Counted from the first letter of the stretch, positions 43,908-53,230 are shown. The stretch is 64,000 bases of DNA from CALMFG01 sp963674805 (GCA_963674805.2 CAXXNY010000026.1:248001-312000), one strand, 5' to 3'. The notes: generated by a model not told the origin, from the letters alone. Made by a program: numbers and translations.

Positions 43908-44621
43908 TTCCGCAAGCTCTAGCGCAATCTTCATCATATTGGTGAACGACTTCTCCCTCTCTTCCGAGGTCGTCACCGCATTCTTGGTTAGCGAATCCGA
44001 TACGGTCAAAATGCAGGCCGCTTTTTTATTGAGGAACCGCGCGTTCGCAAACAATGCGAAAGATTCCATCTCGACCACATCGCATCCGTGCTCGTCGCGT
44101 ATCTGTTCAAACGCATGGAAATGCTCTCTGTAGAATACATCGGATGAATGCACGCGTACTTCCTGCATCGGAATTCCGAGTTTATTCGCGATTCCTGACA
44201 GCCGGCCGTTTAATTCCTGGGACGGCAGCATCACGTCCTCTTCATAAGACGCAAGCGTGTGGGCGAAGCTGGATTCACTCCACGCATCTTTAGCGATCAC
44301 AACGTCATAGACATCCAGGCTGTCCGCATAAGCGCCGCACGAACCGATTCTGACGATTTGTTCCACATCATAAAAGCTGAACAGCTCATACGAGTAAATG
44401 CCGATGGACGGCATACCCATGCCGGAACCCATGACAGAGATTTTTCTGCCATTATACGTCCCGGTGTATCCGTTCATGCCCCGCACCTGGTTGAATAATA
44501 CCGCATCCTCTAAGAACGTATCAACAATAAACTTTGCCCTGAGCGGATCGCCGGGCATTAATACGGTTTTGGCGATGATTCCTTTTTCTTTGACGCTGAT
44601 ATGTGGTGTTGGAATACTCAT
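43905..44621 (-). CDS. deoD: Purine-nucleoside phosphorylase, DeoD type
   Basis: Phosphorolyses purine (deoxy)nucleosides. The 238-residue protein has the family's phosphate-binding GDPLRAKFI, VRIGSCGAY, the signature MGSGMGMPSIGIYSYELF, VVEMESFALF for the ribose, and the catalytic Asp in TVSDSLT. Length is that of hexameric PNPs. It stands alone on the minus strand. Confidence 0.95.
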   Translation of the reverse strand: MSIPTPHISVKEKGIIAKTVLMPGDPLRAKFIVDTFLEDAVLFNQVRGMNGYTGTYNGRKISVMGSGMGMPSIGIYSYELFSFYDVEQIVRIGSCGAYADSLDVYDVVIAKDAWSESSFAHTLASYEEDVMLPSQELNGRLSGIANKLGIPMQEVRVHSSDVFYREHFHAFEQIRDEHGCDVVEMESFALFANARFLNKKAACILTVSDSLTKNAVTTSEEREKSFTNMMKIALELAE

Positions 44622-44713
44622 ATTCTCCTGTTTCCCTTCTCGGATAATGATCGCGGTTTGATTTACTTTTTATTATAGCCGTTTCTTCATCCGAAGTCCA
44701 CCCGCTGCAGGCA

Positions 44714-46153
44714 CTATGGCGTCGGAGTCGGGGTGGGTGCAGATGTCGGCGCTGTCGTCGGCGGAGTTGTCGGCGCTGTTGTCGGCGGCGTGGTCGGTGC
44801 TGTCGTCGGCGGAGTCGTCGGCGATGTGCTTGGCGCAGGTGTCGGTGTTGACACCGGCTTTGATGCCGCAATCTTTGCGCTTAAAGTATTGTAGATACTA
44901 ATCACGGCGCTGGTTTTTGATTTGATTGCGTCAGCCTTTCCGCCCGGATCGGTCAGCGAAACCGTATCTGCAATGGCTTCCGCCTCGGCCAAAGCGCCAT
45001 AAAAGCTGTTCACTTCCGCGTCAGTCAGATATGCACGGTTCGCTTCAATATAACCCGCGTATTTGCCGCGCAGGGCTTTGGCGTTTGCCACCGCCGAGTT
45101 ATAACGGTCGACCTCGCTTTGAATGTACCGGCGGTCATTATAGCGATCAAGCGACACATCCACACCGTAGATAGATTCGATAATTTCTTCAAGTTCGTTC
45201 TGGTGAATCCCCCAGTAACTGCCGTCACCGATGTGCAGGTAGTCTCCGGGGACGGTATAAACCGTTAAATCATCAAGATCAAAATCCATCGCATACAGGC
45301 TGAGCGCACTGATCTGCTGGACACTGAGATTCGTATACATGTTTTCCGCAACAGCGTTATAAATCAAAGGAAAATGAACAAACAGGCTTTTTTCTTTCAT
45401 CTGGTTAAAAATCGCTTTCAGCATCTTCTGCTGGCGGTCGATACGCGCGATATCACTGCTGCCTTTGCGCTGGCGGCAATATGCCAGCACCTGATATCCC
45501 CAAAGGTGCTTCTGCCCGGTGCTGATGTGCGCATCCGACGTGTTGACTTCAACATCCACGTAGAAATCGACTCCGCCCATGCGGTCCACGATATCTTTTA
45601 AGACCTCCATGTCCACACACACATACTGTGAGATGGGAATACCGCCCATCATCTTGGACACTGTCTTCATGACATACTCAAAGCCGTTTTTGTTATAACC
45701 GCCCCCTTGGGAGAACGCCTTATTGACACGCGCCTTCCCCCCGTATCCGTGCACCCATACCAGGCTGTCGCGCGGAACGGAAAGCATATATGCCTTATTG
45801 TTTTCAAAGTCAATATTGAGCACAATAATGGTATCGGTCCGAAAATATCCCCAGCCCTCACGCTCCTGGCTTTCGTCGATGCCGAGCAGCATGATGTTAA
45901 CGCGGCCGTTCATGTAACTGTAATCCGCGCCGTCTGCCAATGAGCTATACAGTGCATCATATTGTTTTTCCTCGTCCGTGCGCAGATCTTTTTCGACCTG
46001 GACGAATCCGGATGGCGTAAATACCTCACCGAACACTGACTCCGGATGCTTAACGCCGTAAATAAAAGACGCCGCAAACGTCACAACGATAAATCCGGCG
46101 CATATGAATACCAACGATAGAATTTTTTTTCGAATCACTTGTCTTTGAGCCAT
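44714..46153 (-). CDS. LytR-CpsA-Psr family protein with Pro/Thr tail
   Basis: LCP proteins attach teichoic acids or other glycopolymers to peptidoglycan. The 479 residues have a basic N-terminus and membrane segment (about 10-30), an LCP domain (about 85-255) with NIMLLGIDESQ, FRTDTIIVLNID, MLSVPRDSLVW and GGKARVNKAFSQGG, which hold the basic and acidic residues for the polyprenyl phosphate. A helical middle part follows, then a Pro/Thr tail with PTTAPTTPP repeats. The ATG at 46153 was chosen for ACAGGA at about eight bases. Confidence 0.92.
   Translation of the reverse strand: MAQRQVIRKKILSLVFICAGFIVVTFAASFIYGVKHPESVFGEVFTPSGFVQVEKDLRTDEEKQYDALYSSLADGADYSYMNGRVNIMLLGIDESQEREGWGYFRTDTIIVLNIDFENNKAYMLSVPRDSLVWVHGYGGKARVNKAFSQGGGYNKNGFEYVMKTVSKMMGGIPISQYVCVDMEVLKDIVDRMGGVDFYVDVEVNTSDAHISTGQKHLWGYQVLAYCRQRKGSSDIARIDRQQKMLKAIFNQMKEKSLFVHFPLIYNAVAENMYTNLSVQQISALSLYAMDFDLDDLTVYTVPGDYLHIGDGSYWGIHQNELEEIIESIYGVDVSLDRYNDRRYIQSEVDRYNSAVANAKALRGKYAGYIEANRAYLTDAEVNSFYGALAEAEAIADTVSLTDPGGKADAIKSKTSAVISIYNTLSAKIAASKPVSTPTPAPSTSPTTPPTTAPTTPPTTAPTTPPTTAPTSAPTPTPTP
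44716..44845 (-). repeat. Pro/Thr-coding tandem repeat
   Basis: The C-terminal codons of the LCP gene repeat a degenerate 15 to 30-base unit that encodes PTTAP/PTTPP, with third-position variation between copies. Confidence 0.7.
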
Positions 46154-46260
46154 TGCGTTTTCCTGTTTAGTCCCTTTTTCCAAATATCCAATCCATATCA
46201 TATCACAGTTTTCTCTGGATTTTTATGCAAGATGATTTAGACACAGATTATTTACAATTG

Positions 46261-46290
46261 TTGTCATGCGCCTTCATTTCTTGTTATAAT
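46261..46290 (+). promoter_or_regulatory. Promoter of the helicase-exonuclease gene
   Basis: TTGTCA, 18-base spacer, perfect TATAAT, about 25 bases before the ribosome site GAAAGGAA. Confidence 0.75.
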
Positions 46291-46317
46291 CCACATAACG
46301 ACGAAAGGAAAGAACGG

Positions 46318-48774
46318 ATGAAACTTACCGATACACAGCAGGCGGTCATCAGCGACATCAACCACAGCCTTCTGGTCACCGCACCGGCCGGCACCGGAAA
46401 GACTGAGGTCATGGCGCGCCGCGCCGCCTTTGCACGCGAACAGGGCAAAAAGCATATACTGTGCCTTACATTCACCAACCGCGCCGCCAACAGCATGAAA
46501 AAGCGCATCCAGTCCCTGATTCCGCAGAGCGCGGGCGTCACGGTTTGTACAGTACATGCATTTTGCAACATGCTCATCCGTGCGGAATCCAAGACGCTCG
46601 GTCTGCCGTACGGCTACAGCATCATCGACGAAGAGGACAGTGTCTCTGTATTACGCGGCATTCTGCCATCGCAGCGTGAACTCAGCGACCACGATATCAA
46701 GGCTGCAATGAGTATGATGGAGGACTTCCGGTTGAAACATGCAATGGGCCGGGATCCATCCGGAAACGCTGCCGATAAGTTTGCTTCGCGTTTTTCAATC
46801 GACTTGGATGACGCGGTTAAAACGTATCTTTCTTATGTTTCAGAATCCGGATCGCTGGATTTCTTATCCTTGATTACAACCGTCTATCAGTTTTTAGAGG
46901 AGCCGGACAATTTAGCCCGCTGGCAGCAGGTGTATGATATGATTCAGGTGGATGAAATGCAGGACACCGGGGTTATCGAATATACAATCATCTCCAAACT
47001 CGCCGGAAAACACCGCAACCTGTCGCTGTTCGGGGACACAGACCAGACCATTTATGAATGGCGGGATTCCCGCCCATTTGAAATTATCGCGGATTTTGAA
47101 AAACAGTTCTCCCCCATCAGCTATATCTTAAGCCATAACTTCCGCTCGACCGGGCACATTACGCTGTTGGCCGAAGAGTTTTTAGCCGCTTTTTTTAACA
47201 CTGAGCAGGATGAAGTCGCCGTCAGCCGCGGCGAAGGTGAGATGCCGGGGATTTGTTTTTTAAACAATTCGGTATATGAAAAGAAGCAGATTAACCGTAT
47301 TATTCAAAAACTGCACAATCAGGGCTCTCCCTTTAACCATATCGCTGTCTTGACCCGTACTAACAAGGACGCAAGGGATTATTCGCTTGCGCTCAACGAC
47401 GCGGGCATTCCCTGTTATGTAATTGACGAATATAACTTCTTCCGCCGCGAAGAAATCAAAGACGCATTGGCGGTCTGCCGTTTATTGCTCAATAGAAACG
47501 ATACGTCATCTGCGCGCCGGGTACTGACTAAATTCGCAAAGCAGATCGGAGATAAAACGATATCCGATATTTTGAATTCCACATTGCCTGTTACCCTCGC
47601 GGATTTTATGTTTTCATCCCATTCAGAAAATGCAGATATTCTCCAGCCGGTGTTTGATGCTTATCATCAAAACCGTATGGTTGTTTTTGATGTCGAATCC
47701 ACCGGCCTGAATACCGAAGCCGACGAGATTATCGAGATTGCAGCGGTACGGATTGATGAAGACGGCATGGATGAATTTCATGCGTATATCCAAAACACCA
47801 TTCCGGTAGGCGCTTCGCAGGCTGTACACGGTTATACAGATGAATTTTTAAAAGGTGCAGGCCATCCGGCCGAAAAAGTGCTGAACGACTTCCTCGGATT
47901 CGCAAAAGGATGTATGCTCTGCGGGCATAATGTCGCCTATGATATCAGCATACTTAAAAGCGAACTCGCCCGTCTCAATATTGATTATCCGCTGTCCGAC
48001 GCATATTTTGACACCATGGACGGCGCCAAACGGATTTTACCGGATGCGGACAACTATAAGCTGGGCACGCTCTGCGCCCATTTCGGCATTGAGGAAACGC
48101 CCACCCACCATGCGATGGATGATGTATGGGCGACGCTTGAGTTGCTGGAAATCTGTATTGAAGGATTGGAAGAAACCACTGAAGAACGGATCTTATTTTA
48201 TGACCGTTACCGCGATAAATTTGCGCCATTTTCTAAGGTTATTTCTGACATTAAAACAAAGAGCCAAACCTTAAGGCCCGGTGTATTATTGGCTGAGCTG
48301 ACAAACGCGCTTGAAATAAAAGACCATTACGCACGCGTACCAGCAAAGCAGCAAAACCTGGACGAACTCGCCGCGATATTCAATGAGCTGGATGATACCG
48401 CGCTTCGCCCCGAGGCAGCGTTACGTCGGATTACCGAACTGCTGACGCTGTCGAATTCCGTTGAGCGGCAGATAATCGACGCCGACAAAGTCGCAGTTCT
48501 CACCGTTCATCAGGCAAAAGGGCTCCAGTTTGACGCGGTGATAATCGCTAACGCAGTCGAAGGCGCCTTTCCGTCAAAACTGAATATTAAATACGAACAA
48601 TTCGATGAGGAAGCGCGCTTATTTTATGTGGCCATGACGCGCGCATCCGAGCATCTTTTTATCACCCTGAGTGCGCTGGATGACAACGGACGCCAGAACG
48701 CATCTTCACGATTTATCAAGTACCTGTCCAAGGCACATTATGAAAAGTTCATCCAAGAGCCTTCCGGTTCATAG
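46318..48774 (+). CDS. UvrD/Rep-type helicase with embedded DnaQ exonuclease
   Basis: SF1A helicase with a 3'-5' exonuclease inside it. The 818-residue protein shows Walker A TAPAGTGKTEVM, motif Ia LTFTNRAA, motif II VDEMQDT, motif III LFGDTDQTIYEWR, motif IV HNFRST, then after about residue 450 a DEDDh exonuclease with FDVESTGL, GHNVAYD and HHAMDD (all four acidic residues and the His are intact), and afterwards motifs V TVHQAKGLQFD and VI RLFYVAMTRA. So the nuclease lies between motifs IV and V, about where the 2B subdomain would be. The ATG at 46318 was chosen for AAAGGA at eight bases. DNA repair or replication restart is the likely setting, inferred from the domains. Confidence 0.92.
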   Translation: MKLTDTQQAVISDINHSLLVTAPAGTGKTEVMARRAAFAREQGKKHILCLTFTNRAANSMKKRIQSLIPQSAGVTVCTVHAFCNMLIRAESKTLGLPYGYSIIDEEDSVSVLRGILPSQRELSDHDIKAAMSMMEDFRLKHAMGRDPSGNAADKFASRFSIDLDDAVKTYLSYVSESGSLDFLSLITTVYQFLEEPDNLARWQQVYDMIQVDEMQDTGVIEYTIISKLAGKHRNLSLFGDTDQTIYEWRDSRPFEIIADFEKQFSPISYILSHNFRSTGHITLLAEEFLAAFFNTEQDEVAVSRGEGEMPGICFLNNSVYEKKQINRIIQKLHNQGSPFNHIAVLTRTNKDARDYSLALNDAGIPCYVIDEYNFFRREEIKDALAVCRLLLNRNDTSSARRVLTKFAKQIGDKTISDILNSTLPVTLADFMFSSHSENADILQPVFDAYHQNRMVVFDVESTGLNTEADEIIEIAAVRIDEDGMDEFHAYIQNTIPVGASQAVHGYTDEFLKGAGHPAEKVLNDFLGFAKGCMLCGHNVAYDISILKSELARLNIDYPLSDAYFDTMDGAKRILPDADNYKLGTLCAHFGIEETPTHHAMDDVWATLELLEICIEGLEETTEERILFYDRYRDKFAPFSKVISDIKTKSQTLRPGVLLAELTNALEIKDHYARVPAKQQNLDELAAIFNELDDTALRPEAALRRITELLTLSNSVERQIIDADKVAVLTVHQAKGLQFDAVIIANAVEGAFPSKLNIKYEQFDEEARLFYVAMTRASEHLFITLSALDDNGRQNASSRFIKYLSKAHYEKFIQEPSGS

Positions 48775-48778
48775 TTCC

Positions 48779-50470
48779 ATGAAGCAGAAAACGCTGGTGT
48801 TTTCGGCGGTAAACGCCAAATACCCGCACACCAACCTCGCCGTACGCCTGCTGGCCGCAGAAGCAAAAAAGACAGGCATATACGCGCGGTTCACCGAGCA
48901 CACGATTCATACGCCGTTCGAAACAATCGCTTCGGACATTTTGTCATGCGGTGCGGATGTTGCGGCGTTCAGCTGTTATATCTGGAACATGGCGGTTATC
49001 CGGCGGGTAATCAACCACCTAAAAATGGAAAAGCCCGACATTGTCATCCTGCTCGGCGGCCCCGAGGTCTCCTTTGATGCCGAAGAACAGTTAGAACAGT
49101 TTCCGGATGTCGACTTTGTGATCTCAGGCGAAGGCGAAAAAGCGGTGAAGGATTTGTCGCGTTTCTTTATGGATGAATTACCGCTCCCGGCCTGTGCCTC
49201 CCTCACCTACCGAGACGGTGCAGATATTATCAGCAATCCACAAAGCTCAGACGACGCTTTCCTGACTGCTGAATTCCCATACGCTGATTTAGATTCGCTC
49301 AACCGTCGGGTCATTTATTATGAATCCACACGGGGGTGCCCGTACGCCTGCGCATTCTGTCTTTCCGGCGGAAAAATTCTCTATCGTGAAAAGCCGCTCG
49401 AACTGGTGCTTCGGGATATCAAGCGTTTTATTGATTCCGGCGTTAAAATCGTGAAGTTTGTTAACCGGACTTTTAATGCCGACAAAAAGCGCGCCATGGA
49501 CGTCATTCGTTTTATCATGCACCATGCCGGTGAAACCTGTTTTCATTTGGAGCTTTCCCCACAGTTGCTTGATGATGAATTGATTGACCTTTTAGTATCT
49601 GCAAAAGAAGGACTATTTCAGGTTGAAATCGGGATTCAGTCCATCCATCCGCCGACACTAAAAGCGATTAACCGAAAAGGCGATTTTCATCAATTCGCTC
49701 CGAAGATTAAACGGATCATTGCGTCCCGCCGCATTCATGTGCACGTCGATTTGATTGCCGGACTGCCTTTTGAAGGCATTAATGAATTCAGGCAATCATT
49801 TGACGATGTGTTCGCCCTTTACGCCCACAACCTCCAGCTTGGATTTTTAAAACTGTTAAAAGGAAGCCAGTTAAGAGATCAGGCCAATGAACTGGGCATC
49901 CACTATTGCGATAAACCGCCCTACGAGGTGGTCGAAACGCCTGACTTATCCCGAGAAGGCCTTGGGCTTTTAGCGGATGTGGAATACCTGCTGAAGCGCT
50001 TTTATAATTCCGGATTATATCCGTTATCAATCCGGTTTTTGTCTGAAAAATCAGGCTCTGTATTCGGCTTTTTTCTTAATTTAAGAGAATTTATCATATC
50101 ATCAAAAATCGACGTGAAGCATGCTGCCGAAATCGGGCTTACGGATATATTATGGAAGTTTACCGAAATAAACGGATGGGAGCACGCGTCCGATATTATT
50201 TTGTTCGAAGCTTTAAAAAAGCGAAAACGCCCCCATTTCCCGCCGCATATCTTCGGGCAAAACCGCTATGATTTTAAAAACGCATATCTCAAATCGCATG
50301 CAGATAATGCGGCGCAAAACACACGCACTCTGCCGGTTTTGTTCCGTATTGACGTTTTTAAATATTGTGAAACCGGAGTACTCGATGCTTCCCCATCGGT
50401 CGTGTTGTTTGACTATTCCGATTTTAACGGCGGAGTCAGGATTTCCGCCGGGGAAATGATACCTGAATAA
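48779..50470 (+). CDS. B12-binding radical SAM protein (DUF4080)
   Basis: The 563-residue protein begins with a cobalamin-binding-like region, MKQKTLVFSAVNAKYPHTNLA then ILLGGPEVS and FVISGEGE, and continues with a radical SAM core whose cluster motif RGCPYACAFCLSG has the CxxxCxxC arrangement. The C-terminal DUF4080 follows. The substrate is unknown. The ATG at 48779 is four bases past the helicase stop and aligns with the family N-terminus, but has no ribosome site; the ATG at 48740 has AAGG six bases upstream and would overlap the helicase. Coupling to the helicase is likely either way. Confidence 0.85.
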   Translation: MKQKTLVFSAVNAKYPHTNLAVRLLAAEAKKTGIYARFTEHTIHTPFETIASDILSCGADVAAFSCYIWNMAVIRRVINHLKMEKPDIVILLGGPEVSFDAEEQLEQFPDVDFVISGEGEKAVKDLSRFFMDELPLPACASLTYRDGADIISNPQSSDDAFLTAEFPYADLDSLNRRVIYYESTRGCPYACAFCLSGGKILYREKPLELVLRDIKRFIDSGVKIVKFVNRTFNADKKRAMDVIRFIMHHAGETCFHLELSPQLLDDELIDLLVSAKEGLFQVEIGIQSIHPPTLKAINRKGDFHQFAPKIKRIIASRRIHVHVDLIAGLPFEGINEFRQSFDDVFALYAHNLQLGFLKLLKGSQLRDQANELGIHYCDKPPYEVVETPDLSREGLGLLADVEYLLKRFYNSGLYPLSIRFLSEKSGSVFGFFLNLREFIISSKIDVKHAAEIGLTDILWKFTEINGWEHASDIILFEALKKRKRPHFPPHIFGQNRYDFKNAYLKSHADNAAQNTRTLPVLFRIDVFKYCETGVLDASPSVVLFDYSDFNGGVRISAGEMIPE

Positions 50471-50482
50471 CGGTTTATCTAT

Positions 50483-50511
50483 TTGACAGCGGTGCCCGAT
50501 AAAGCTATAAT
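50483..50511 (+). promoter_or_regulatory. Promoter of the antiporter
   Basis: TTGACA, 17-base spacer, perfect TATAAT. A short AAAGG/CCTTT hairpin lies in the 80-base leader before the gene, without clear function. Confidence 0.8.
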
Positions 50512-50596
50512 TTTAGCGGAGTAAACTATTAGTTCCCTGATATGCTGATAAAAGGTATAACAGCCTTTAATTTTTATAGAAAAGAGTAACCTCATT

Positions 50597-51835
50597 ATGA
50601 TTTCCTACGACTTCTTTTTAGATTTGGCATTAATTTTACTGACCACCAAACTTCTGGGGGTTTTGACAAGAAAACTTCAGATGCCTCAGGTTGTCGGTGC
50701 GTTAATTGCCGGTGTGATATTAGGGCCGAATATCTTGGGATTAGTCGAGGAAACTCAGTTTTTGAGCATGATGGCAGAACTCGGCGTTATTTTTATTATG
50801 TTCATGGCGGGGATGGAAACCGACCTGAACCAATTGCGCCAGACCGGAACCGCTTCAATCGTTATTGCTTTCTTTGGCATTCTGTTCCCGCTCGCTGGCG
50901 GATTTTTAATTTCCGGTGCATTTAACGGCGGTTTTAATCCTCAGGATGCCGTTCCTTTCTTAGAAAATCTTTTTATCGGCATCATCCTGATGGCGACGTC
51001 GGTCACGATTACCGTTGAGACGCTGCGAGAGATGGGCAAACTCAATACGAAAACAGGTACGGCCATTTTAGGCGCCGCGGTTATCGATGACATCATCGGT
51101 ATCGTCGCGCTGACCGTGCTCATGAGCCTGAACGATGCGTCGATCAGCGTATTCATGGTTGTCTTAAAGATTCTTGGATTCTTCCTGTTTGCGGGCGTCT
51201 GCGGCGCCGCATTCTACTTCATCTTTCGGTATATGTCACGCAAACACGGCAAAAAGCGGCGCGTGCCGATATATTCATTGGTTTTCTGCCTGGTTCTGTC
51301 CTACAGTGCAGAACATTTCTTCGGCGTTGCGGATATCACCGGCGCATACCTGGCCGGCGCGATTATCTCCAACATCACGCTGTGTGAATACGTCAATAAA
51401 AAAATTGAGGTTACATCTTATATGCTGTTCTCGCCTATTTTCTTTGCGAGTATCGGGCTGAAGGCAAGGGTCGAGCACCTCAATACGCAGGTCCTGATTT
51501 TTGCTGCTGCATTAATCGCCGTCGCGATGCTCACAAAACTAATCGGCGGCGGACTCGGGGCAAGGCTGTCGGGATTCAGCTGGGCGCAGTCGCTCAGAAC
51601 CGGTCTCGGTATGGTAGCCAGAGGCGAAGTGGCGCTGATTGTGGCGGACCGCGGCATAAGTGCCGGGCTGCTCAGGCCAGAGCATTTAACCCCGGTTGTG
51701 CTGTTGGTTATTTTCTCAAGCATTTTAACACCGATTCTATTAAAAGCCTCCTTCAACTCCAGCGGTGGGGATATACAGATGCTGCAGGAAAGCCGGTATC
51801 AAACCTACCGCAATAAAATGCGGACCATGTATTAG
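50597..51835 (+). CDS. Cation/proton antiporter (CPA2, Kef type)
   Basis: The 412-residue protein has about 12 membrane segments and the CPA2 motifs GLVAG-like LIAGVILGPNILG near the N-terminus, MFMAGMETDLNQLR, AVIDDIIGIVAL (the ion-binding DD is visible) and GMVARGEVALIVADRG. No cytoplasmic TrkA_N/RCK domain follows, unlike KefB/C. It probably exchanges Na+ or K+ for H+; direction and ion are not shown. AAAGAG precedes the ATG. Confidence 0.92.
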   Translation: MISYDFFLDLALILLTTKLLGVLTRKLQMPQVVGALIAGVILGPNILGLVEETQFLSMMAELGVIFIMFMAGMETDLNQLRQTGTASIVIAFFGILFPLAGGFLISGAFNGGFNPQDAVPFLENLFIGIILMATSVTITVETLREMGKLNTKTGTAILGAAVIDDIIGIVALTVLMSLNDASISVFMVVLKILGFFLFAGVCGAAFYFIFRYMSRKHGKKRRVPIYSLVFCLVLSYSAEHFFGVADITGAYLAGAIISNITLCEYVNKKIEVTSYMLFSPIFFASIGLKARVEHLNTQVLIFAAALIAVAMLTKLIGGGLGARLSGFSWAQSLRTGLGMVARGEVALIVADRGISAGLLRPEHLTPVVLLVIFSSILTPILLKASFNSSGGDIQMLQESRYQTYRNKMRTMY

Positions 51836-51866
51836 TATTTTTTAATAACGAAGTTGAGAGGCGTAT

Positions 51867-52120
51867 ATGCATGAACTCGAAAGCATGATAAACATCGGCC
51901 CGGAGCTGGCTAGCAGCTGGTTTCCGTCGGCATCAATACTCCGGATGAACTGCGTGCCGCGGGCAGCCGTAAAGCCTGGCTTCGCATCCGGTCATCAGAC
52001 CCTTCGGCATGTCTATCGCGCTTATCAGCGCTGGAAGGTGCTGTCCAAAACATACGATGGCATCACCTGGACAAGGCTGTGAAGGAATCCCTAAAAGCAT
52101 TTTACCACAACCATCAATGA
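51867..52120 (+). pseudogene. TfoX C-terminal domain protein, frameshifted
   Basis: Frame 1 begins MHELESMINIGPELAS and then runs into unrelated sequence; the second frame, entered at about 51914, continues QLVSVGINTPDELRAAG and ends ALEGAVQNIRWHHL, which is the TfoX C-terminal (HhH-like) pattern. A missing base (or two extra bases) around 51911-51916 separates the two, and the second frame has a stop just upstream and no start. So the gene is broken or the sequence has an error. As a whole it would be about 85 residues. The Cdd1 gene follows at 9 bases. Confidence 0.75.
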
Positions 52121-52129
52121 GGCATAATT

Positions 52130-52384
52130 ATGGGAGAACTGCGTAACATCCCGGGCGTGGGCGTCAAAACCGAACAAGACTTAATCCGGCTCGGCTGTCC
52201 GACGATTGCATCTCTTGCCGGCGCCGATCCTGAAGCGCTCTATCTGCGTGACTGCGCCATGCGCGGATTTAAAATCGACCGGTGCCAGTTATATGTGTAT
52301 CGCTGTGCCGTTTACTTTGCTGAAACGCCGAATCCCGATCCGGAAAAACTAAGGTGGTGGAACTGGAAAGACCGGCAGATGTGA
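52130..52384 (+). CDS. Cdd1 family helix-hairpin-helix protein
   Basis: The 84-residue protein begins MGELRNIPGVGVKTEQDL, a helix-hairpin-helix turn, and continues LAGADPEALYLRDCA and CQLYVYRCAVYFAE, the pattern of the Cdd1/'pathogenicity locus' family, sometimes labelled mitomycin resistance. Function is not established; DNA binding is likely from the HhH. GAGG precedes the ATG by about nine bases. It follows the broken TfoX C-terminal domain gene, another HhH-type protein, and both may have belonged to one operon. Confidence 0.85.
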   Translation: MGELRNIPGVGVKTEQDLIRLGCPTIASLAGADPEALYLRDCAMRGFKIDRCQLYVYRCAVYFAETPNPDPEKLRWWNWKDRQM

Positions 52385-52424
52385 ACCGGATTGCCCGATA
52401 CTGTTTGTTTAGCCTTAAAGTTTC

Positions 52425-52454
52425 TTGACACAATCGCGTCCCACTCTGTATAAT
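52425..52454 (+). promoter_or_regulatory. Promoter of tRNA-Arg
   Basis: TTGACA, 18-base spacer, perfect TATAAT, about 17 bases before the tRNA 5' end. Confidence 0.85.
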
Positions 52455-52470
52455 AATGAGCACTGACCAT

Positions 52471-52547
52471 GCACCTATAGCTCAGTCGGATAGAGCGTTC
52501 GCCTCCTAAGCGAAAGGCCCCGCGTTCGAGTCGCGGTAGGTGCGCCA
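52471..52547 (+). tRNA. tRNA-Arg(CCT)
   Basis: Cloverleaf read by eye: acceptor GCACCTA pairs with TAGGTGC, D-arm GCTC...GAGC, anticodon stem TTCGC/GCGAA with loop CTCCTAA (anticodon CCT, Arg), T-arm CCGCG/CGCGG with loop TTCGAGT. The CCA end is encoded (52545-52547). It decodes AGG. Confidence 0.97.
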
Positions 52548-52551
52548 GATA

Positions 52552-52580
52552 AGCTGCCAGACGGCGGCTTTTTCTTTTTT
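52552..52580 (+). terminator. Terminator after tRNA-Arg
   Basis: AGCTGCC and GGCGGCT pair around AGAC (one T-G pair) and are followed by T-rich sequence. Confidence 0.75.
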
Positions 52581-52655
52581 TCAGTCATGATGCTTTCAAT
52601 CTTATGAATAGAGCGTAAACTATTGATAAATCAGACCTGATAACCAGACATTTTA

Positions 52656-52685
52656 TTGACACTTTAAAAAAATGCGCCGTATAAT
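52656..52685 (+). promoter_or_regulatory. Promoter of the zinc-ribbon protein
   Basis: TTGACA, 18-base spacer, perfect TATAAT. AAGGAGG stands before the start codon. Confidence 0.8.
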
Positions 52686-52755
52686 ATAAGTAACGAAATA
52701 CATATACAGGTATTATTTTTGATTAACACCACCACGAACCATCAAGGAGGTTGCT

Positions 52756-53220
52756 ATGGGGTTTTTTGAAGACTTTGGTAAAAAAGTAAATAAGTTTGGA
52801 CAAGATGTCGCGACGAAAACAAAAAACGTCAGCGAAATCACCCGTTTGAACAGCGAAAACAGCCGCACAAAGAGAAGCATTGAAGATGAATATCGTAATA
52901 TTGGCCAGAAGGCATATGAGCTCTCTTTAAAGGGTGAAGGTTATGCGAAATTCAAAGACGAATTTCAGAAGATACAGGATGCGTTTGACCTGATCGCAAA
53001 GAACGAAGAAAAAATATTAGAGCTGAAAGATATCACGATCTGCCCGTCCTGCGGCGCGGAATTGGATACCAAAAGCGCATATTGCGGTACATGCGGCGCA
53101 AAGATCGACCGGCCTGAAAAAAAGCCGGAGGAACCTGCCGGTGACCAGCCGTGCAAGGAATGCGGCGAAATGATTCCGGCTGATTCGGAGTTCTGTCCGT
53201 CCTGCGGCGCAAAAAAATAA
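52756..53220 (+). CDS. Coiled-coil protein with two zinc ribbons
   Basis: I recognise only the domains. The 154-residue product has an N-terminal amphipathic and charged helix (about 1-95: MGFFEDFGKKVNKFGQDVAT, then RLNSENSRTKRSIEDEYR), followed by two zinc ribbons, CPSCGAELDTKSAYCGTCGAKI and CKECGEMIPADSEFCPSCGAKK, about 30 residues apart. Such cytoplasmic proteins are common in Clostridia and their role is unknown. AAGGAGG lies eight bases before the ATG. Confidence 0.75.
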   Translation: MGFFEDFGKKVNKFGQDVATKTKNVSEITRLNSENSRTKRSIEDEYRNIGQKAYELSLKGEGYAKFKDEFQKIQDAFDLIAKNEEKILELKDITICPSCGAELDTKSAYCGTCGAKIDRPEKKPEEPAGDQPCKECGEMIPADSEFCPSCGAKK

Positions 53221-53230
53221 TCGGGTAATC

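Noticed and set aside
44716..44845. A CRISPR-like repeat array
   Set aside because: The copies are degenerate, lie in frame in the LCP gene, and have no unique spacers.
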